Part shown: positions 34,579 to 44,072 of the stretch, in pieces | How positions within the stretch are numbered: the stretch's first letter is position 1 | Layout of the letters: every line of letters begins with the position of its first letter | From: Massilia sp. IC2-477 | GTDB taxonomy: Bacteria > Pseudomonadota > Gammaproteobacteria > Burkholderiales > Burkholderiaceae_D | Length of the DNA stretch: 64,000 nt | NCBI RefSeq assembly: GCF_020707265.1 | Contig: NZ_JAJFEQ010000001.1 | Coordinates: 372,001 to 436,000, forward strand | Direction of reading: 5' to 3' | Made by a program: the position numbers and the translations under genes | Notes under the pieces: generated by a model | The model's input: only the letters and a program-made list of their open reading frames with translations | Database searches by the model: none | Told to the model about the DNA's origin: nothing

Positions 34579-37500
34579 TCAGAGTACTCCTTCGATGCCA
34601 CGAGCTGCCTTGCGCGGAGGTAGTGAAGTCTCGAAGCGCTTGCCTACAATGCGCAGCAATACATAAAACAGCGGCGTAAAAAAGAGACCAAAAAAGGTAA
34701 CGCCCAGCATACCTGCAAACACGGCAACGCCCATCGCGTGTCGCATCTCGGCTCCTGCGCCACTGGAGAAGACAAGTGGCACTACGCCCATGATGAAAGC
34801 AATCGAAGTCATGAGGATCGGGCGCAGCCTAAGACGACAAGCCTCGAGCGCAGCATCGACCGTGCTGCGCCCATGGTTCTCGAGCTCGCGCGCGAACTCC
34901 ACGATGAGAATCGCGTTCTTCGAGGCCAACCCAACGAGCACGAACAGTGCGATTTGCGTGAAGATGTTGTTGTCCCCGCCCGTAAGCTTCACACCTGTCA
35001 ATGCGCAAAGGATCGACATTGGCACGATCAAGATGACAGCAAGAGGTAGCGTCCAGCTTTCATACTGCGCGGCGAGCACAAGAAACACCAGTAACACGCA
35101 AAGCGGAAAAACGTAGACCATTGTGTTCCCGGAAAGGATTTCCTGGTAAGTGAGCTCGGTCCACTCATATGCGATGCCTTTTGGTAGAGTCTCCTTTGCA
35201 AGGCGCTCCATGATGGCCTGAGCTTGGCCTGACGAGACTCCAGCAGCTGGGCCGCCATTGATGTCCGCGGCGAGGTAGTTGTTATATCGCTGGACTCGAT
35301 CCGGGCCGTAGCTATCTCTTATATGAACCAAGGAGGAGAGGGGAATCATCTCCCCATTCTCGTTACGAACCTTGAGTTGGGCAATTTGCTCCGGTTGGGA
35401 ACGGAACTGCGAATCGGCCTGCACCCTGACCTGGTACGTCCGTCCGAACTGGTTGAAATCGTTTACGTACAGTGATCCCAAATTTATTTGCAGGGTCTGA
35501 TAGATCGTCTGCAAAGGAACGCCAAGTTGCTTGGCCTTTACGCGGTCGATGTCAGCGTAAAGTTGCGGGACATTGATCTGGTAGCTGGAAAAAACACCTA
35601 CTAGCTGTGGCGTCTGGGAAGCTTTAGCCTGCAGTGCCTGGGTCGCCTTGAACAACTCGTCGTAGCCCAGATTGCTGCGATCTTCTAGCATCAGCTTGAA
35701 GCCACCTGTGGTGCCGAGCCCATTGACTGGAGGGGGAGGCAGCACCATGACAAATGCGTCTTCGACGACGCCCATGCGCTTGTTGATTTCCCCAGCGATC
35801 GCTTGGGCCGAACCATCCTTGCCGCTTCGTTCGTCGAATGGTTTCAAAGTTGTGAACACGGCGCCGGCGTTCGGTGCATTGGTCAGGCCGTTGATCGACA
35901 GACCAGGGAAAGCGACAGAGTGTTCGACGCCGGGTATCTCCTGGGCGATGGCGGACATGCGCCGGATCACGCCGTCAGTTCGATCGAGCGAGGCGGCATC
36001 GGGCAGCTGGGCAAATCCAACCAGGTACGCCTTGTCCTGAGCAGGCACGAATCCCGGAGGGACGGCCCTAAACATCAGGATGGCAGCAAAACCGAGCACG
36101 CCATACACGACAAGGGTTACCAACTTCCTTTGCAACACCACCTTTACGCCGACTTCGTACTGATTTGACGAACGCGCGAAGAATCGGTTGAATGCAGCGA
36201 AGAAGCGGCCAAACACAGCGTCCATGATGCGCGTTAGTCTGTCCTTGGGTGCGTCATGTGCACGGAGCAGGGCGGCTGAAAGAGCCGGCGCCAGGGTAAG
36301 CGAGCTGAATGCCGAAATGACCGTAGAGATCGCGATGGTCAACGCAAACTGGCGGTAAAACTGGCCTGTTAGTCCAGACACAAAGGCAATCGGAACGAAC
36401 ACGGCGCAGAGCACGAGAGCGATGGCGATGATTGGACCGCTCACCTCTTTCATCGCCTGAATGGTTGCCTCCCGCGGGGCCAGACCGCCCGCAATATTGC
36501 GCTCGACGTTCTCCACCACGACAATCGCATCGTCGACCACGATACCAATAGCAAGCACGAGGCCGAATAGCGATAACGTATTAATCGAAAAACCGAACGC
36601 CAGCATGACCGCAAACGTGCCAACGACAGAGACTGGCACTGCCAAAAGAGGAATGATGGAAGCGCGCCACGTCTGCAAAAACACGATGACGACCAGAGCG
36701 ACGAGAACGATCGCTTCGAGAAGCGTGTGCACAACCGAGTCGATCGACTCGCGTACGAATTGGGTCGGGTCGTACACAATGCTGTGCTCGACGCCTTCCG
36801 GAAAATCTTTAGAAAGTTCGGCCATCGTCGCGCGCACCGCGCCGGACAACTGTAGCGCGTTCGCGTTCGGCGCCTCAAAAACGGCAATGGCAACCGCCGA
36901 CTTATTATCGAGCAGGGAGCGTAGAGCATAGGAATTTGATCCCATCTCGAGCCGGGCGATGTCCTTGAGCAGGGTGACGGCACCATCAGCACCTGCTTTA
37001 ACGACGATATCCCCAAACTCCTCGACGCTCTGCAGACGTCCGAGCGTGTTGACGGTCAACTGGAATTGCGCCCCTTCGCTGGGACCCTGACCAACCACGC
37101 CAGCTGCGACCTGAACGTTTTGCTCGCGGATCGCAGTGACAACATCGCCGGCTGTGAGACTGCGGGCAGCCACTTTTTGTGGGTCGAGCCAGACACGCAT
37201 TGCGTAATCGCCCGCTCCGAAGAGCTGCACGTCTCCAGCACCCTTGAGCCGGGCAAGTTGGTCTTTGATGTTCAGAACAGCGTAATTGCGCAGGTACAGG
37301 TCGTCATATCGCCCATCCGGCGCGCGGATGTGGACGACCATCGTCAAGTTCGGGGAGCTTTTGACGGTAGTAACTCCAATCTGCCTCACTTCCTCTGGCA
37401 GACGTGGAAGCGCGCGCTGAACTCGATTTTGCACCTGACTCTCTGCCCGATCAATGTCGGTTCCGATAGCGAACGTCAGGGTGAGCATCAGGGCTCCGTC

Positions 37501-37758
37501 CGACGTACTCTGAGAGGACATGTACAGCATATCTTCGGTTCCGTTGATCTGTTCTTCGAGTGGAGCGGCCACTGTCTCAGCGATAACCTTTGGATTGGCC
37601 CCGGGATACTGTGCGCGAACGACAACCGAAGGCGGAACGACGTCGGGATATTCTGATACCGGAAGAACAAACACCGAGATCAAGCCGGCCACGAACACAA
37701 TCATTGAGAGCACGGCCGCGAAAATCGGTTTGTCGACAAAAAAGCGCGGGAAATTCAT
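34579..37758 (-). CDS. RND multidrug efflux permease (HAE1 family, MexF-like)
   Basis: 1059 residues, full length. It starts MNFPRFFVDKPIFAAVLS. Two membrane bundles flank two large periplasmic loops. TM4 carries the proton-relay pair in IGIVVDDAIVVVEN, and helix 10 keeps the lysine in GLASKNAILIVEFA. The start and the loop region resemble MexF/BpeF, though the exact subgroup is a judgement. It pumps hydrophobic compounds through the adaptor and outer channel. It belongs to an operon adaptor-permease-channel with 3-base and 1-base gaps. Confidence 0.95.
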   Translation of the reverse strand: MNFPRFFVDKPIFAAVLSMIVFVAGLISVFVLPVSEYPDVVPPSVVVRAQYPGANPKVIAETVAAPLEEQINGTEDMLYMSSQSTSDGALMLTLTFAIGTDIDRAESQVQNRVQRALPRLPEEVRQIGVTTVKSSPNLTMVVHIRAPDGRYDDLYLRNYAVLNIKDQLARLKGAGDVQLFGAGDYAMRVWLDPQKVAARSLTAGDVVTAIREQNVQVAAGVVGQGPSEGAQFQLTVNTLGRLQSVEEFGDIVVKAGADGAVTLLKDIARLEMGSNSYALRSLLDNKSAVAIAVFEAPNANALQLSGAVRATMAELSKDFPEGVEHSIVYDPTQFVRESIDSVVHTLLEAIVLVALVVIVFLQTWRASIIPLLAVPVSVVGTFAVMLAFGFSINTLSLFGLVLAIGIVVDDAIVVVENVERNIAGGLAPREATIQAMKEVSGPIIAIALVLCAVFVPIAFVSGLTGQFYRQFALTIAISTVISAFSSLTLAPALSAALLRAHDAPKDRLTRIMDAVFGRFFAAFNRFFARSSNQYEVGVKVVLQRKLVTLVVYGVLGFAAILMFRAVPPGFVPAQDKAYLVGFAQLPDAASLDRTDGVIRRMSAIAQEIPGVEHSVAFPGLSINGLTNAPNAGAVFTTLKPFDERSGKDGSAQAIAGEINKRMGVVEDAFVMVLPPPPVNGLGTTGGFKLMLEDRSNLGYDELFKATQALQAKASQTPQLVGVFSSYQINVPQLYADIDRVKAKQLGVPLQTIYQTLQINLGSLYVNDFNQFGRTYQVRVQADSQFRSQPEQIAQLKVRNENGEMIPLSSLVHIRDSYGPDRVQRYNNYLAADINGGPAAGVSSGQAQAIMERLAKETLPKGIAYEWTELTYQEILSGNTMVYVFPLCVLLVFLVLAAQYESWTLPLAVILIVPMSILCALTGVKLTGGDNNIFTQIALFVLVGLASKNAILIVEFARELENHGRSTVDAALEACRLRLRPILMTSIAFIMGVVPLVFSSGAGAEMRHAMGVAVFAGMLGVTFFGLFFTPLFYVLLRIVGKRFETSLPPRKAARGIEGVL

Positions 37759-37761
37759 CGC

Positions 37762-38922
37762 TTACTCCTTGAGCAGCGCGACGCTGTCCATCGACACCAT
37801 TTGCGGGGAAACCTCAGCGCCTGGACGCACACGCTGCAATCCATTGACGATGATGATTTCGCCACGACGCAGGCCTTTGTTCACGACCCGTAATCCGTCG
37901 GCCATCGGACCGAGGATGACGGGGCGGTATTCAGTCTTATTCTGTGCGTTGACGACCATGACGTATTTGCGGCTCTGATCGGTTCCGACGGCACGGTCAT
38001 CGATGACAATTGCGTTCTCGGGAATGCCGCTACCAACCAATACCCTGGCAAACAGCCCCGGAACCAGGCTTCGGTCCGAGTTTGGAAGCGTTGCCCGCAT
38101 GCGAACGCTACCCGTTCGCGGGTCGAGCCGATTGTCGATGAACTCAAGCTTACCTTTGTGGGGAAATCCAGTCTCACTAGCCAACCCAACACTGACAACG
38201 GTAGGCTGCCCTCTCTGGGCGCGTGACCCGACACGCAAGTAGGTTTGCTCATCGCCGTCGAAGCTCGCGTAAATGCGATCAAGCGATACGATAGACGTGA
38301 GCATGGCGGTTTCATCGACCAGGTTACCAAGTGTGATTTCTGCTTTCGATACCCTGCCATCAATCGGAGCAAGAACCTTTGTATAGGCTAGGTTTAGACG
38401 CGCCGCCTCGCACTGGGCTTGTACGGCACGGGCAGTGGCATCCAGTTCCTTGTAGGTTGCAGCACGTTCTTCGAACTCACGCTGCGCGATGGCGCGGTCG
38501 GCGAGCAGGCGTTCAGCCCGTTGCAGCTCTAGGCGAGCGAGGTCAGCGCGCGCCATGGCGGCATTCGCCGCCGCAATCGCACGGTCCGCCTCTGCCTGGT
38601 ATGGACGAGGGTCGATCACGAATAGTACGTCGCCCTTCTTCACTTCGGCACCAGGCTGGATGTTGACGGCCGTTATATAGCCACGTACGCGTGGCCGGAT
38701 CTCAACGACTTCAACAGCCTCAAGTCGACCCGAGAACTCCTGCGTCTTCGCTACCGGTTTTTCAAGCACGAGAGCTGCGGAAACAGCTGGCGTCTGTCGT
38801 ACGTTGTTTTCAGTTCCGCTATTGGCTTCGGCACAGCCGCCGATCGCTGCTGCCATCGCAGCGGCTGCCAGTGATGCCACTAGCACTTTCGGCATTGCGC
38901 CGCATTGAGCTGACGTGTCCAT
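37762..38922 (-). CDS. RND efflux periplasmic adaptor lipoprotein (MexE/AcrA family)
   Basis: 386 residues from the ATG at 38922 (AAAGGAAG ahead). Lipobox AIGGCAEA at about residue 29. Lipoyl halves (VEIRPRVRGYITAVNIQPGAEVKKGDVLFVIDPRPYQ and LAYTKVLAPIDGRVSKAEITLGNLV) flank a coiled-coil hairpin; the beta-barrel and membrane-proximal parts follow. It couples the permease to the channel. First gene of the efflux operon, 131 bp after the GAF/PucR-type regulator on the same strand. Confidence 0.93.
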   Translation of the reverse strand: MDTSAQCGAMPKVLVASLAAAAMAAAIGGCAEANSGTENNVRQTPAVSAALVLEKPVAKTQEFSGRLEAVEVVEIRPRVRGYITAVNIQPGAEVKKGDVLFVIDPRPYQAEADRAIAAANAAMARADLARLELQRAERLLADRAIAQREFEERAATYKELDATARAVQAQCEAARLNLAYTKVLAPIDGRVSKAEITLGNLVDETAMLTSIVSLDRIYASFDGDEQTYLRVGSRAQRGQPTVVSVGLASETGFPHKGKLEFIDNRLDPRTGSVRMRATLPNSDRSLVPGLFARVLVGSGIPENAIVIDDRAVGTDQSRKYVMVVNAQNKTEYRPVILGPMADGLRVVNKGLRRGEIIIVNGLQRVRPGAEVSPQMVSMDSVALLKE

Positions 38923-39053
38923 GATCTTCCTTTCCCGGCCTGATGTGCTGCGCGAAAATTGCCAGCGTTTGCATCGTGAGAACCAGTGTAGGAATCTGTA
39001 GCTATTGCGAGTATGTGCAGAAGCGCCACATTTGACTTGCAATAGTGTGTTCT

Positions 39054-41063
39054 CTAGTCGCGGTCTAGCTGTCTGTTTGTATTCGACAGACGCCATAAGC
39101 GCAGCGCGTTGTGCATTTCCAGAACGCGTTCATGTCGTGGCCATTCTCCTAGCAGGGACAGGATCGAATCCATTCGCTGACGAAAGGTGTTCACGTGGAT
39201 GTCGAGGGCACTTGCTGCAGCTCGAGCGTTCTGGCCATGATCAAGGTAAGTGAGCAGCGTATGCGCGAGCTCCTCTTTGCGTTCGCTGTCGAGTGGAGCA
39301 AGCCGGCCCAAGGCAGCGCCGATGAAGCCTCGCACATGTTCGTCGGACTGTTCCGAGAACAGAAGTGCATACATGCCCAGCGATGCTTCGGTTTGTAATG
39401 TACCCTGCAGGCCAAGTTGATTCGTCAAACGATGGCATTGCCGTAGGGTGTACAGGGCACTGCGCAACGACCGCGTTGCTGGCACAGAGTTAGAGACTAC
39501 TGCACTCAAGCGCGCGCGAGTACCTGTGGCACATAGGCCACGTAGCGCGTCGATGTACGACTCATGGCAACTGTCTTGGAAGATGACCAGAACGGCCCCA
39601 TTGACTTCAGCATAAATCGACTGACCGCTGCTTGGCAATCGGTCGAGATATCCTAGAACAAAGTCCGAAGCGCCTGAACCTGCATCTATTGAAGCAAGTC
39701 GTAATGGGTGCTCGATGTCGATTCCGAAATGCCGTAAAACAGACTTACTGTGCGCATCCCGCATCGGCCACTCGTCAATCAGCTCGCGCACCAGACGAGG
39801 GAAGTCCTTGCGCCAAGCCGCAAGCTGGGTTGCTCTTTCCGCTAAGGCGATCGCTATCGGTACGCTGCTGCCTTCGAAGATTAATGTTTGTGACTCGTTC
39901 AAAGGTGAGGAGGTCACGGCGATCAAAGCGCCGCCGCGTCCGCGTTCTGTTCGCAGGCTGAGCACGCGGTAGAAGCTTCCGTCCTCTCCATTCAATTCGA
40001 CCGAGTGCGCCATCGTGCGACTGGCATCGAGTGCGAGATGAATGCTGCGCTGCCACTTTGGGCAGTCCTGCAAAGCAGAACGCTCGCTGAGCTTCGTTTG
40101 ACTCGCACATGCCAACTGCTCGCCACAATCAAGTACAAGCACTTGTCCGCCGAGGCGATTGGATAGGAGCGTTGAGAGCTCGTCAAGGCTAGCTCCACTT
40201 GCCAAATGCGCCGATAACTTTGCACACTCCGCTACAGCTTGTCGCGCACTATCAATACCAAGGGCCAGTTCGGCGTTCAGCGCGACTGCATTACCCAATT
40301 TTTCTGCAGCGTCCGCCAAGCGACTCGAAGTGTCGATTGCGTTGGACGCATGCTTTGAAAAAGTCGCAAGAACATCGACTTCATCTTGCCCGAAGCGCCG
40401 CGGGTGCCGGTCGCAGGCGAATAGAACCCCAAGTGGGCGGCCGTGGATGGTAATGGGCACGCCCAAAATCGCATGGATGCCTTCTCGATTGGCTGTGCTG
40501 TCTATGGCTATTGAGTGCGAAAAGCGCTGATCCTGAACATAGTCGACTGAACTTTGCGGACTACCGCAGCGTAGGATGTACGCCGTCAACCCGGCGTTGC
40601 CTGAAATCCTGGCGCTTATGAATCGGTCGCTCAGTATTCCGTCGGCGGCGCGGACAAAGAATTCATCAGCGGGCTCATCGTATAGTGTCAAAAACGCGAC
40701 GTCACATGACATGAGGCGTCGAGTTTGGTCGACAATGGCATTGTAAATGCAGTCAAGCTCCAGTTGCGAGGAAAGCTTCGCACAGGCGTCGATGAGTTTT
40801 GCCAGGCGCTGTTCTGTCTTGCGGCGTTTTTCCAGCCGATCGATGATTTCGCGTGCCTTGTGCAGGGTTTCAATGAGCCCCTGCCTCTGACGTTCGCATG
40901 CTGTCTTATCCGCGACTTCCGCCAAAGCCGTCAATTGCCCAGCATCCTCCTCATGGATTGCGGTAAAAATCGCGGCATGCAAGGATGCTTCTTCAGGATC
41001 CAGGCCAACGGCTTCCCACACAGCGCTGCGTAGTGCCGCAGGCATGTTCTGCAGTGGCTTCAT
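39054..41063 (-). CDS. GAF-domain regulator with PucR/CdaR-type C-terminal HTH
   Basis: 669 residues from the ATG at 41063, chosen because a well-initiated upstream ORF ends exactly there (ATGA). A helical N-terminus is followed by a GAF domain (about 90-250; GHSIAIDSTANREGIHAILGVPITIHGRPLGVLFA-like core) and a central linker. The C-terminal helices LAHTLLTYLDHGQNARAAASALDIHVNTFRQRM match PucR/CdaR HTH_30. It lies directly upstream of the RND operon on the same strand and may control it in response to a small ligand. Most likely an activator. Confidence 0.8.
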   Translation of the reverse strand: MKPLQNMPAALRSAVWEAVGLDPEEASLHAAIFTAIHEEDAGQLTALAEVADKTACERQRQGLIETLHKAREIIDRLEKRRKTEQRLAKLIDACAKLSSQLELDCIYNAIVDQTRRLMSCDVAFLTLYDEPADEFFVRAADGILSDRFISARISGNAGLTAYILRCGSPQSSVDYVQDQRFSHSIAIDSTANREGIHAILGVPITIHGRPLGVLFACDRHPRRFGQDEVDVLATFSKHASNAIDTSSRLADAAEKLGNAVALNAELALGIDSARQAVAECAKLSAHLASGASLDELSTLLSNRLGGQVLVLDCGEQLACASQTKLSERSALQDCPKWQRSIHLALDASRTMAHSVELNGEDGSFYRVLSLRTERGRGGALIAVTSSPLNESQTLIFEGSSVPIAIALAERATQLAAWRKDFPRLVRELIDEWPMRDAHSKSVLRHFGIDIEHPLRLASIDAGSGASDFVLGYLDRLPSSGQSIYAEVNGAVLVIFQDSCHESYIDALRGLCATGTRARLSAVVSNSVPATRSLRSALYTLRQCHRLTNQLGLQGTLQTEASLGMYALLFSEQSDEHVRGFIGAALGRLAPLDSERKEELAHTLLTYLDHGQNARAAASALDIHVNTFRQRMDSILSLLGEWPRHERVLEMHNALRLWRLSNTNRQLDRD

Positions 41064-41158
41064 GATGGCTTGCGCGCCTGCCACGAGTTCTTTGGGCCGC
41101 TGAGGTTCGAACGCGGTTCCGTGTCTGGCCAACGAGTACGAGCAAAGAGGGTAACCAT
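41060..41158 (-). CDS. 32-codon leader ORF coupled to the GAF/PucR-type regulator
   Basis: Starts MVTLFARTRWPDTEPR and ends ARKPS. CAGGAGAAACC stands just before its ATG, a far better ribosome site than any before the regulator. The TGA overlaps the regulator ATG by 4 bp (41060-41063). No known match. It parallels the leader ORF of the MFS gene at 31792 in the same island. Confidence 0.5.
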   Translation of the reverse strand: MVTLFARTRWPDTEPRSNLSGPKNSWQARKPS

Positions 41159-41288
41159 GGTTTCTCCTGACAGTAATCGGCCGTGGAAGCCTGCCCGGCG
41201 CACTGTCGCAGAATTGCATGGAAACGTGTCCAGTTATTGGCGGTAGCCGACCAGAACGTGTCAAAAGACATGTGCCGGCAAATGAATG

Positions 41289-42023
41289 CTAGTGAACAGC
41301 ATCGACGTCCGCAACGAACATATAGCCGGCACCACGCTCAGTGTGGATAAAATGGTGTTCGACCCCGTCGGCGTCGAGCTTGCGGCGCAAGCGTCCTACT
41401 TGCACGTCGATGGCGCGGTCATACACCTCGTCGTTGTGCAGTCGCGATTGATCAAGTAACTGCTCACGTGACAGTACTGTCTTTGGCGAGGCTAGGAAAG
41501 CTGCTAACAGATTGAATTCGTTGTTAGTTAAGACGACGATTGTGCCGGATGGCGTGACGAGCCGGCGAAGCCGGACGTTGAGCTCCCAACCGGCAAATCG
41601 ATACGCCCGGATGCGCGACAATGTATCTGCGACGGTCTTCTGTCCCCGCGCTCGGCGCAGTAAGGCCCGAATACGGGCAAGGAGCTCGCGAGGTGAGAAA
41701 GGTTTGGTCAGGTAATCGTCGGCGCCAAGTTCCAGTCCCATCACTCGGTCAGCTTCTTCTTTCCTGCCTGTGAGTAGGATTATCGGGATGTCTGAGTCGC
41801 TGCGCAGCTTCAGTACCAGTTGCATACCGTCCTCGCCGGGCAATTTCAAGTCCAGAATTACCAAGTCGATCGTTTCACGCTGCATCAGCTCAAACATGCC
41901 TCGCCCATCAGGCAAGGCAGTTACCCGTATATCGTTGTCTCCCAAATAATCGACAATCATCTGACGGATCGAAGGATCGTCTTCGACCGTCAAAACATGG
42001 ACTGATTCCATTGCTGGACTCAT
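41289..42023 (-). CDS. OmpR/PhoB-family response regulator
   Basis: 244 residues from the ATG at 42023 (AGGTGAT ahead); MESVHV at 42011 is an alternative. Receiver domain 9-122 with acidic pair EDD near residue 15, phospho-acceptor D58 (DLVILDLKLPGEDG) and K in DDYLTKPFSPREL. The C-terminal winged helix (about 150-240) contains LTNNEFNLLAAFLASPKTVLSREQLL and HTERGAGYMF. No kinase gene is adjacent; the hybrid kinase at 45187 is 2.7 kb away and has its own receiver. Targets unknown; the neighbouring regulator and efflux operon are candidates. Confidence 0.93.
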   Translation of the reverse strand: MSPAMESVHVLTVEDDPSIRQMIVDYLGDNDIRVTALPDGRGMFELMQRETIDLVILDLKLPGEDGMQLVLKLRSDSDIPIILLTGRKEEADRVMGLELGADDYLTKPFSPRELLARIRALLRRARGQKTVADTLSRIRAYRFAGWELNVRLRRLVTPSGTIVVLTNNEFNLLAAFLASPKTVLSREQLLDQSRLHNDEVYDRAIDVQVGRLRRKLDADGVEHHFIHTERGAGYMFVADVDAVH

Positions 42024-42147
42024 GGCTATCACCTGCGCTGCCCCTATTTTTTCTGTACGCGCCAGTATCTTACACCTGGGGATTGCCAATGCGTCCATTC
42101 TCTCGGTGTCATTTGACGCAAAGGGAGCAGGGCGGTGCGAGGGCCGT

Positions 42148-42516
42148 CTAGAGCTCGTAGCGTGCCAAGTGCTCTGCTTTCCCAGGGTTTTCGGGCATCG
42201 AGACATCAAGTGCGTTCCGTACGTGCCACGCAAAGCTTCGTCGCTCGCGCTGAGTGCATCGCAAATGACAGGCTCCTCGCTGGACGGAGTCGTCCGAAAA
42301 CGAAACTTCATACCGAATGAGGATCGTCTGCGTCGCGGCCGAAGTCCAGGTTGCCACCAGCTGATTGGCCATATCGATACCGCCGAGTGACACGCTGGAA
42401 TGGTTGTCGCTGCGCCATAGGCGAACACGGGTGACACTAATGGGTTCGTCCAGCACGGGGCCCTGTGTACGCACAATGCTGGGTAGCTGCTTAAGGGGCT
42501 GGCTTAGCATGCTCAT
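42148..42516 (-). CDS. Hypothetical protein, 122 residues
   Basis: Not recognised. GTGAGGAGGCATT in front of the ATG is a very strong ribosome site, which argues that the ORF is real. The first ~75 residues look like an ordinary folded domain (SVTRVRLWRSDNHSSVSLGG, ATQTILIRYEVSF). The tail is Arg/His-rich and could be a read-through of degraded coding sequence. No signal peptide or membrane helix. It lies 124 bp upstream of the OmpR-type regulator, same strand. Confidence 0.5.
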   Translation of the reverse strand: MSMLSQPLKQLPSIVRTQGPVLDEPISVTRVRLWRSDNHSSVSLGGIDMANQLVATWTSAATQTILIRYEVSFSDDSVQRGACHLRCTQRERRSFAWHVRNALDVSMPENPGKAEHLARYEL

Positions 42517-42809
42517 AATGCCTCCTCACTGTTCCTCAAAGTCGATTCACCATAACGCTCCGGTAGCATCGTGTTCTCGTGTCTCTACGTAATGCCATTA
42601 CACACGCGTCGTATATCAGCCGACACGGCAATGAGCACCAGACTCAGGTCCAAAGCGTTTGCTAACATGTTCTTCATTGACCGTTAGCTCACCCATGCCA
42701 ATTGATACAGGTTTATGTCAACTGACATCTATGCTGTGGCAAAAATCCATCCCGATGCGCGGTTTTTCGGAAATACTGCAGATAGTCGTAACAAACCGAG
42801 GGCACTCGT
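42517..42809. promoter_or_regulatory. Divergent intergenic region upstream of the MFS/porin operon
   Basis: 293 bases without a gene. It contains a 13-bp palindrome GTAATG-C-CATTAC at 42589-42601, a possible operator. It is AT-richer than the flanking core genome. No confident -35/-10 pair was found. Confidence 0.35.
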
Positions 42810-44072
42810 ATGAGGCAAAAGTCGCAGAGGTTCTGGGCATTCAGTTCCGTTGGAGCGTCTGCTGCCGTTCTGGCCGTCGGTAACGCTCCCATTGCTGTGT
42901 TTACCTTCGCGGTATTCGCCGGGCCACTTATTGCGGAGTTTGGGTGGAGTAGGGGTGAACTGGCGTCCGCGCTAACCGCATTCACGCTGTTAGTAGGGAT
43001 GTCAAGCCCACTCTTCGGCATCCTTTTGGATCGCTTTGGCGTACGTTGGCCATCCCTGATATCGGCAGTGTTAGGTTTGGCCGCTTTCGGATGCCTTTCT
43101 ACAGTGAATCAGCTCGCCGGTTTTTTGCTGGTCTTTAGCGTGTTTGGTCTCGCCAGTGGCGGGCTCACGCCGATTCCGTATGCAAAGCTGGTTGCGCAAT
43201 GGTTCGCAAAGCGGCGAGGCGGAGCACTGGCTCTAGCGATGACTGGCACAGGTATTGGGACGGCACTCATGCCGCTTTACGCCAGATACCTGATCGAGAA
43301 CCTCGGGTGGCGTGTTGCATACTTAGCAATCGCTGGGACCGCCTTGGTAATCGCGTGTTTGGCACTTCTCTTGTTCGTGCGCGAGAAGCCGGAGGCTAAA
43401 GTGACCACCCTCGAGGCTGCAGATACTCGCCCTCCGTTGCCGTCCTGGTCGGAAGTGGTATTGAGTAGGCTGTTCTGGGTTCTGGCTGGAGCAACCTTCC
43501 TGGCTTGTATCGGCGTTGCGGGTGCGCTGGCACAGTGTGTGCCGATGTTGACTGATCGCGGCGTATCGGACGCCATAGCGGTCTCGGTTCTGGCAGTTGC
43601 AGGCCTTGCTTCGGGTCTCGGGCGCTTAATTTCTGGCGTCGTCATGGATCATATTTTCGCCCCCCTTGTCGCTTGCTCGGCGTTTCTCATTGCCGGCATT
43701 GGTCTGTTTCTCCTTGCAGGCGATAATCCCGCACCAGTCGCCTTGTATTTTCTTGCGGCCGTATTGATCGGACTGTCGCTTGGAGCTGAAGTGGACATTA
43801 TGGGGTACTTAGTTAGCCGGTACTTCGAGATTCGAATGTTCGGGAGAGTATACGGCATGCTCTTCTTCGCCTTTTGCCTGGCTAATGGCCTGGGCGCCTA
43901 TCTGCTCGGCCTGTGCTTCGACATTTTCGGTACGTACTCGCCAGCCTTGATCATAGGCGGAGCTCTCGCGCTAATTGGTGGGTTACTCATCCTGCGCCTA
44001 GGCCCCTATCGCTATCCTTGCGGCGCGCCCGACCACAGTGGTGTTCCCTTTCCTGTGAAAGTACCGGTGTGA
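42810..44072 (+). CDS. MFS transporter (monocarboxylate/OFA-like)
   Basis: 420 residues, twelve membrane helices. The N-terminal half FGWSRGELASALTAFTLLVGMSSPLFGILLDRFGVRW is typical of MFS carriers of organic anions (MCT/OFA type). The family RxGR-like loop is KRRGGALALAMTGTGIGTALMPL. It is coupled to a porin gene by a GTGA overlap, suggesting joint uptake of an organic acid through both membranes. The coding region is noticeably AT-rich for this genome. Substrate not determinable. Confidence 0.82.
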   Translation: MRQKSQRFWAFSSVGASAAVLAVGNAPIAVFTFAVFAGPLIAEFGWSRGELASALTAFTLLVGMSSPLFGILLDRFGVRWPSLISAVLGLAAFGCLSTVNQLAGFLLVFSVFGLASGGLTPIPYAKLVAQWFAKRRGGALALAMTGTGIGTALMPLYARYLIENLGWRVAYLAIAGTALVIACLALLLFVREKPEAKVTTLEAADTRPPLPSWSEVVLSRLFWVLAGATFLACIGVAGALAQCVPMLTDRGVSDAIAVSVLAVAGLASGLGRLISGVVMDHIFAPLVACSAFLIAGIGLFLLAGDNPAPVALYFLAAVLIGLSLGAEVDIMGYLVSRYFEIRMFGRVYGMLFFAFCLANGLGAYLLGLCFDIFGTYSPALIIGGALALIGGLLILRLGPYRYPCGAPDHSGVPFPVKVPV

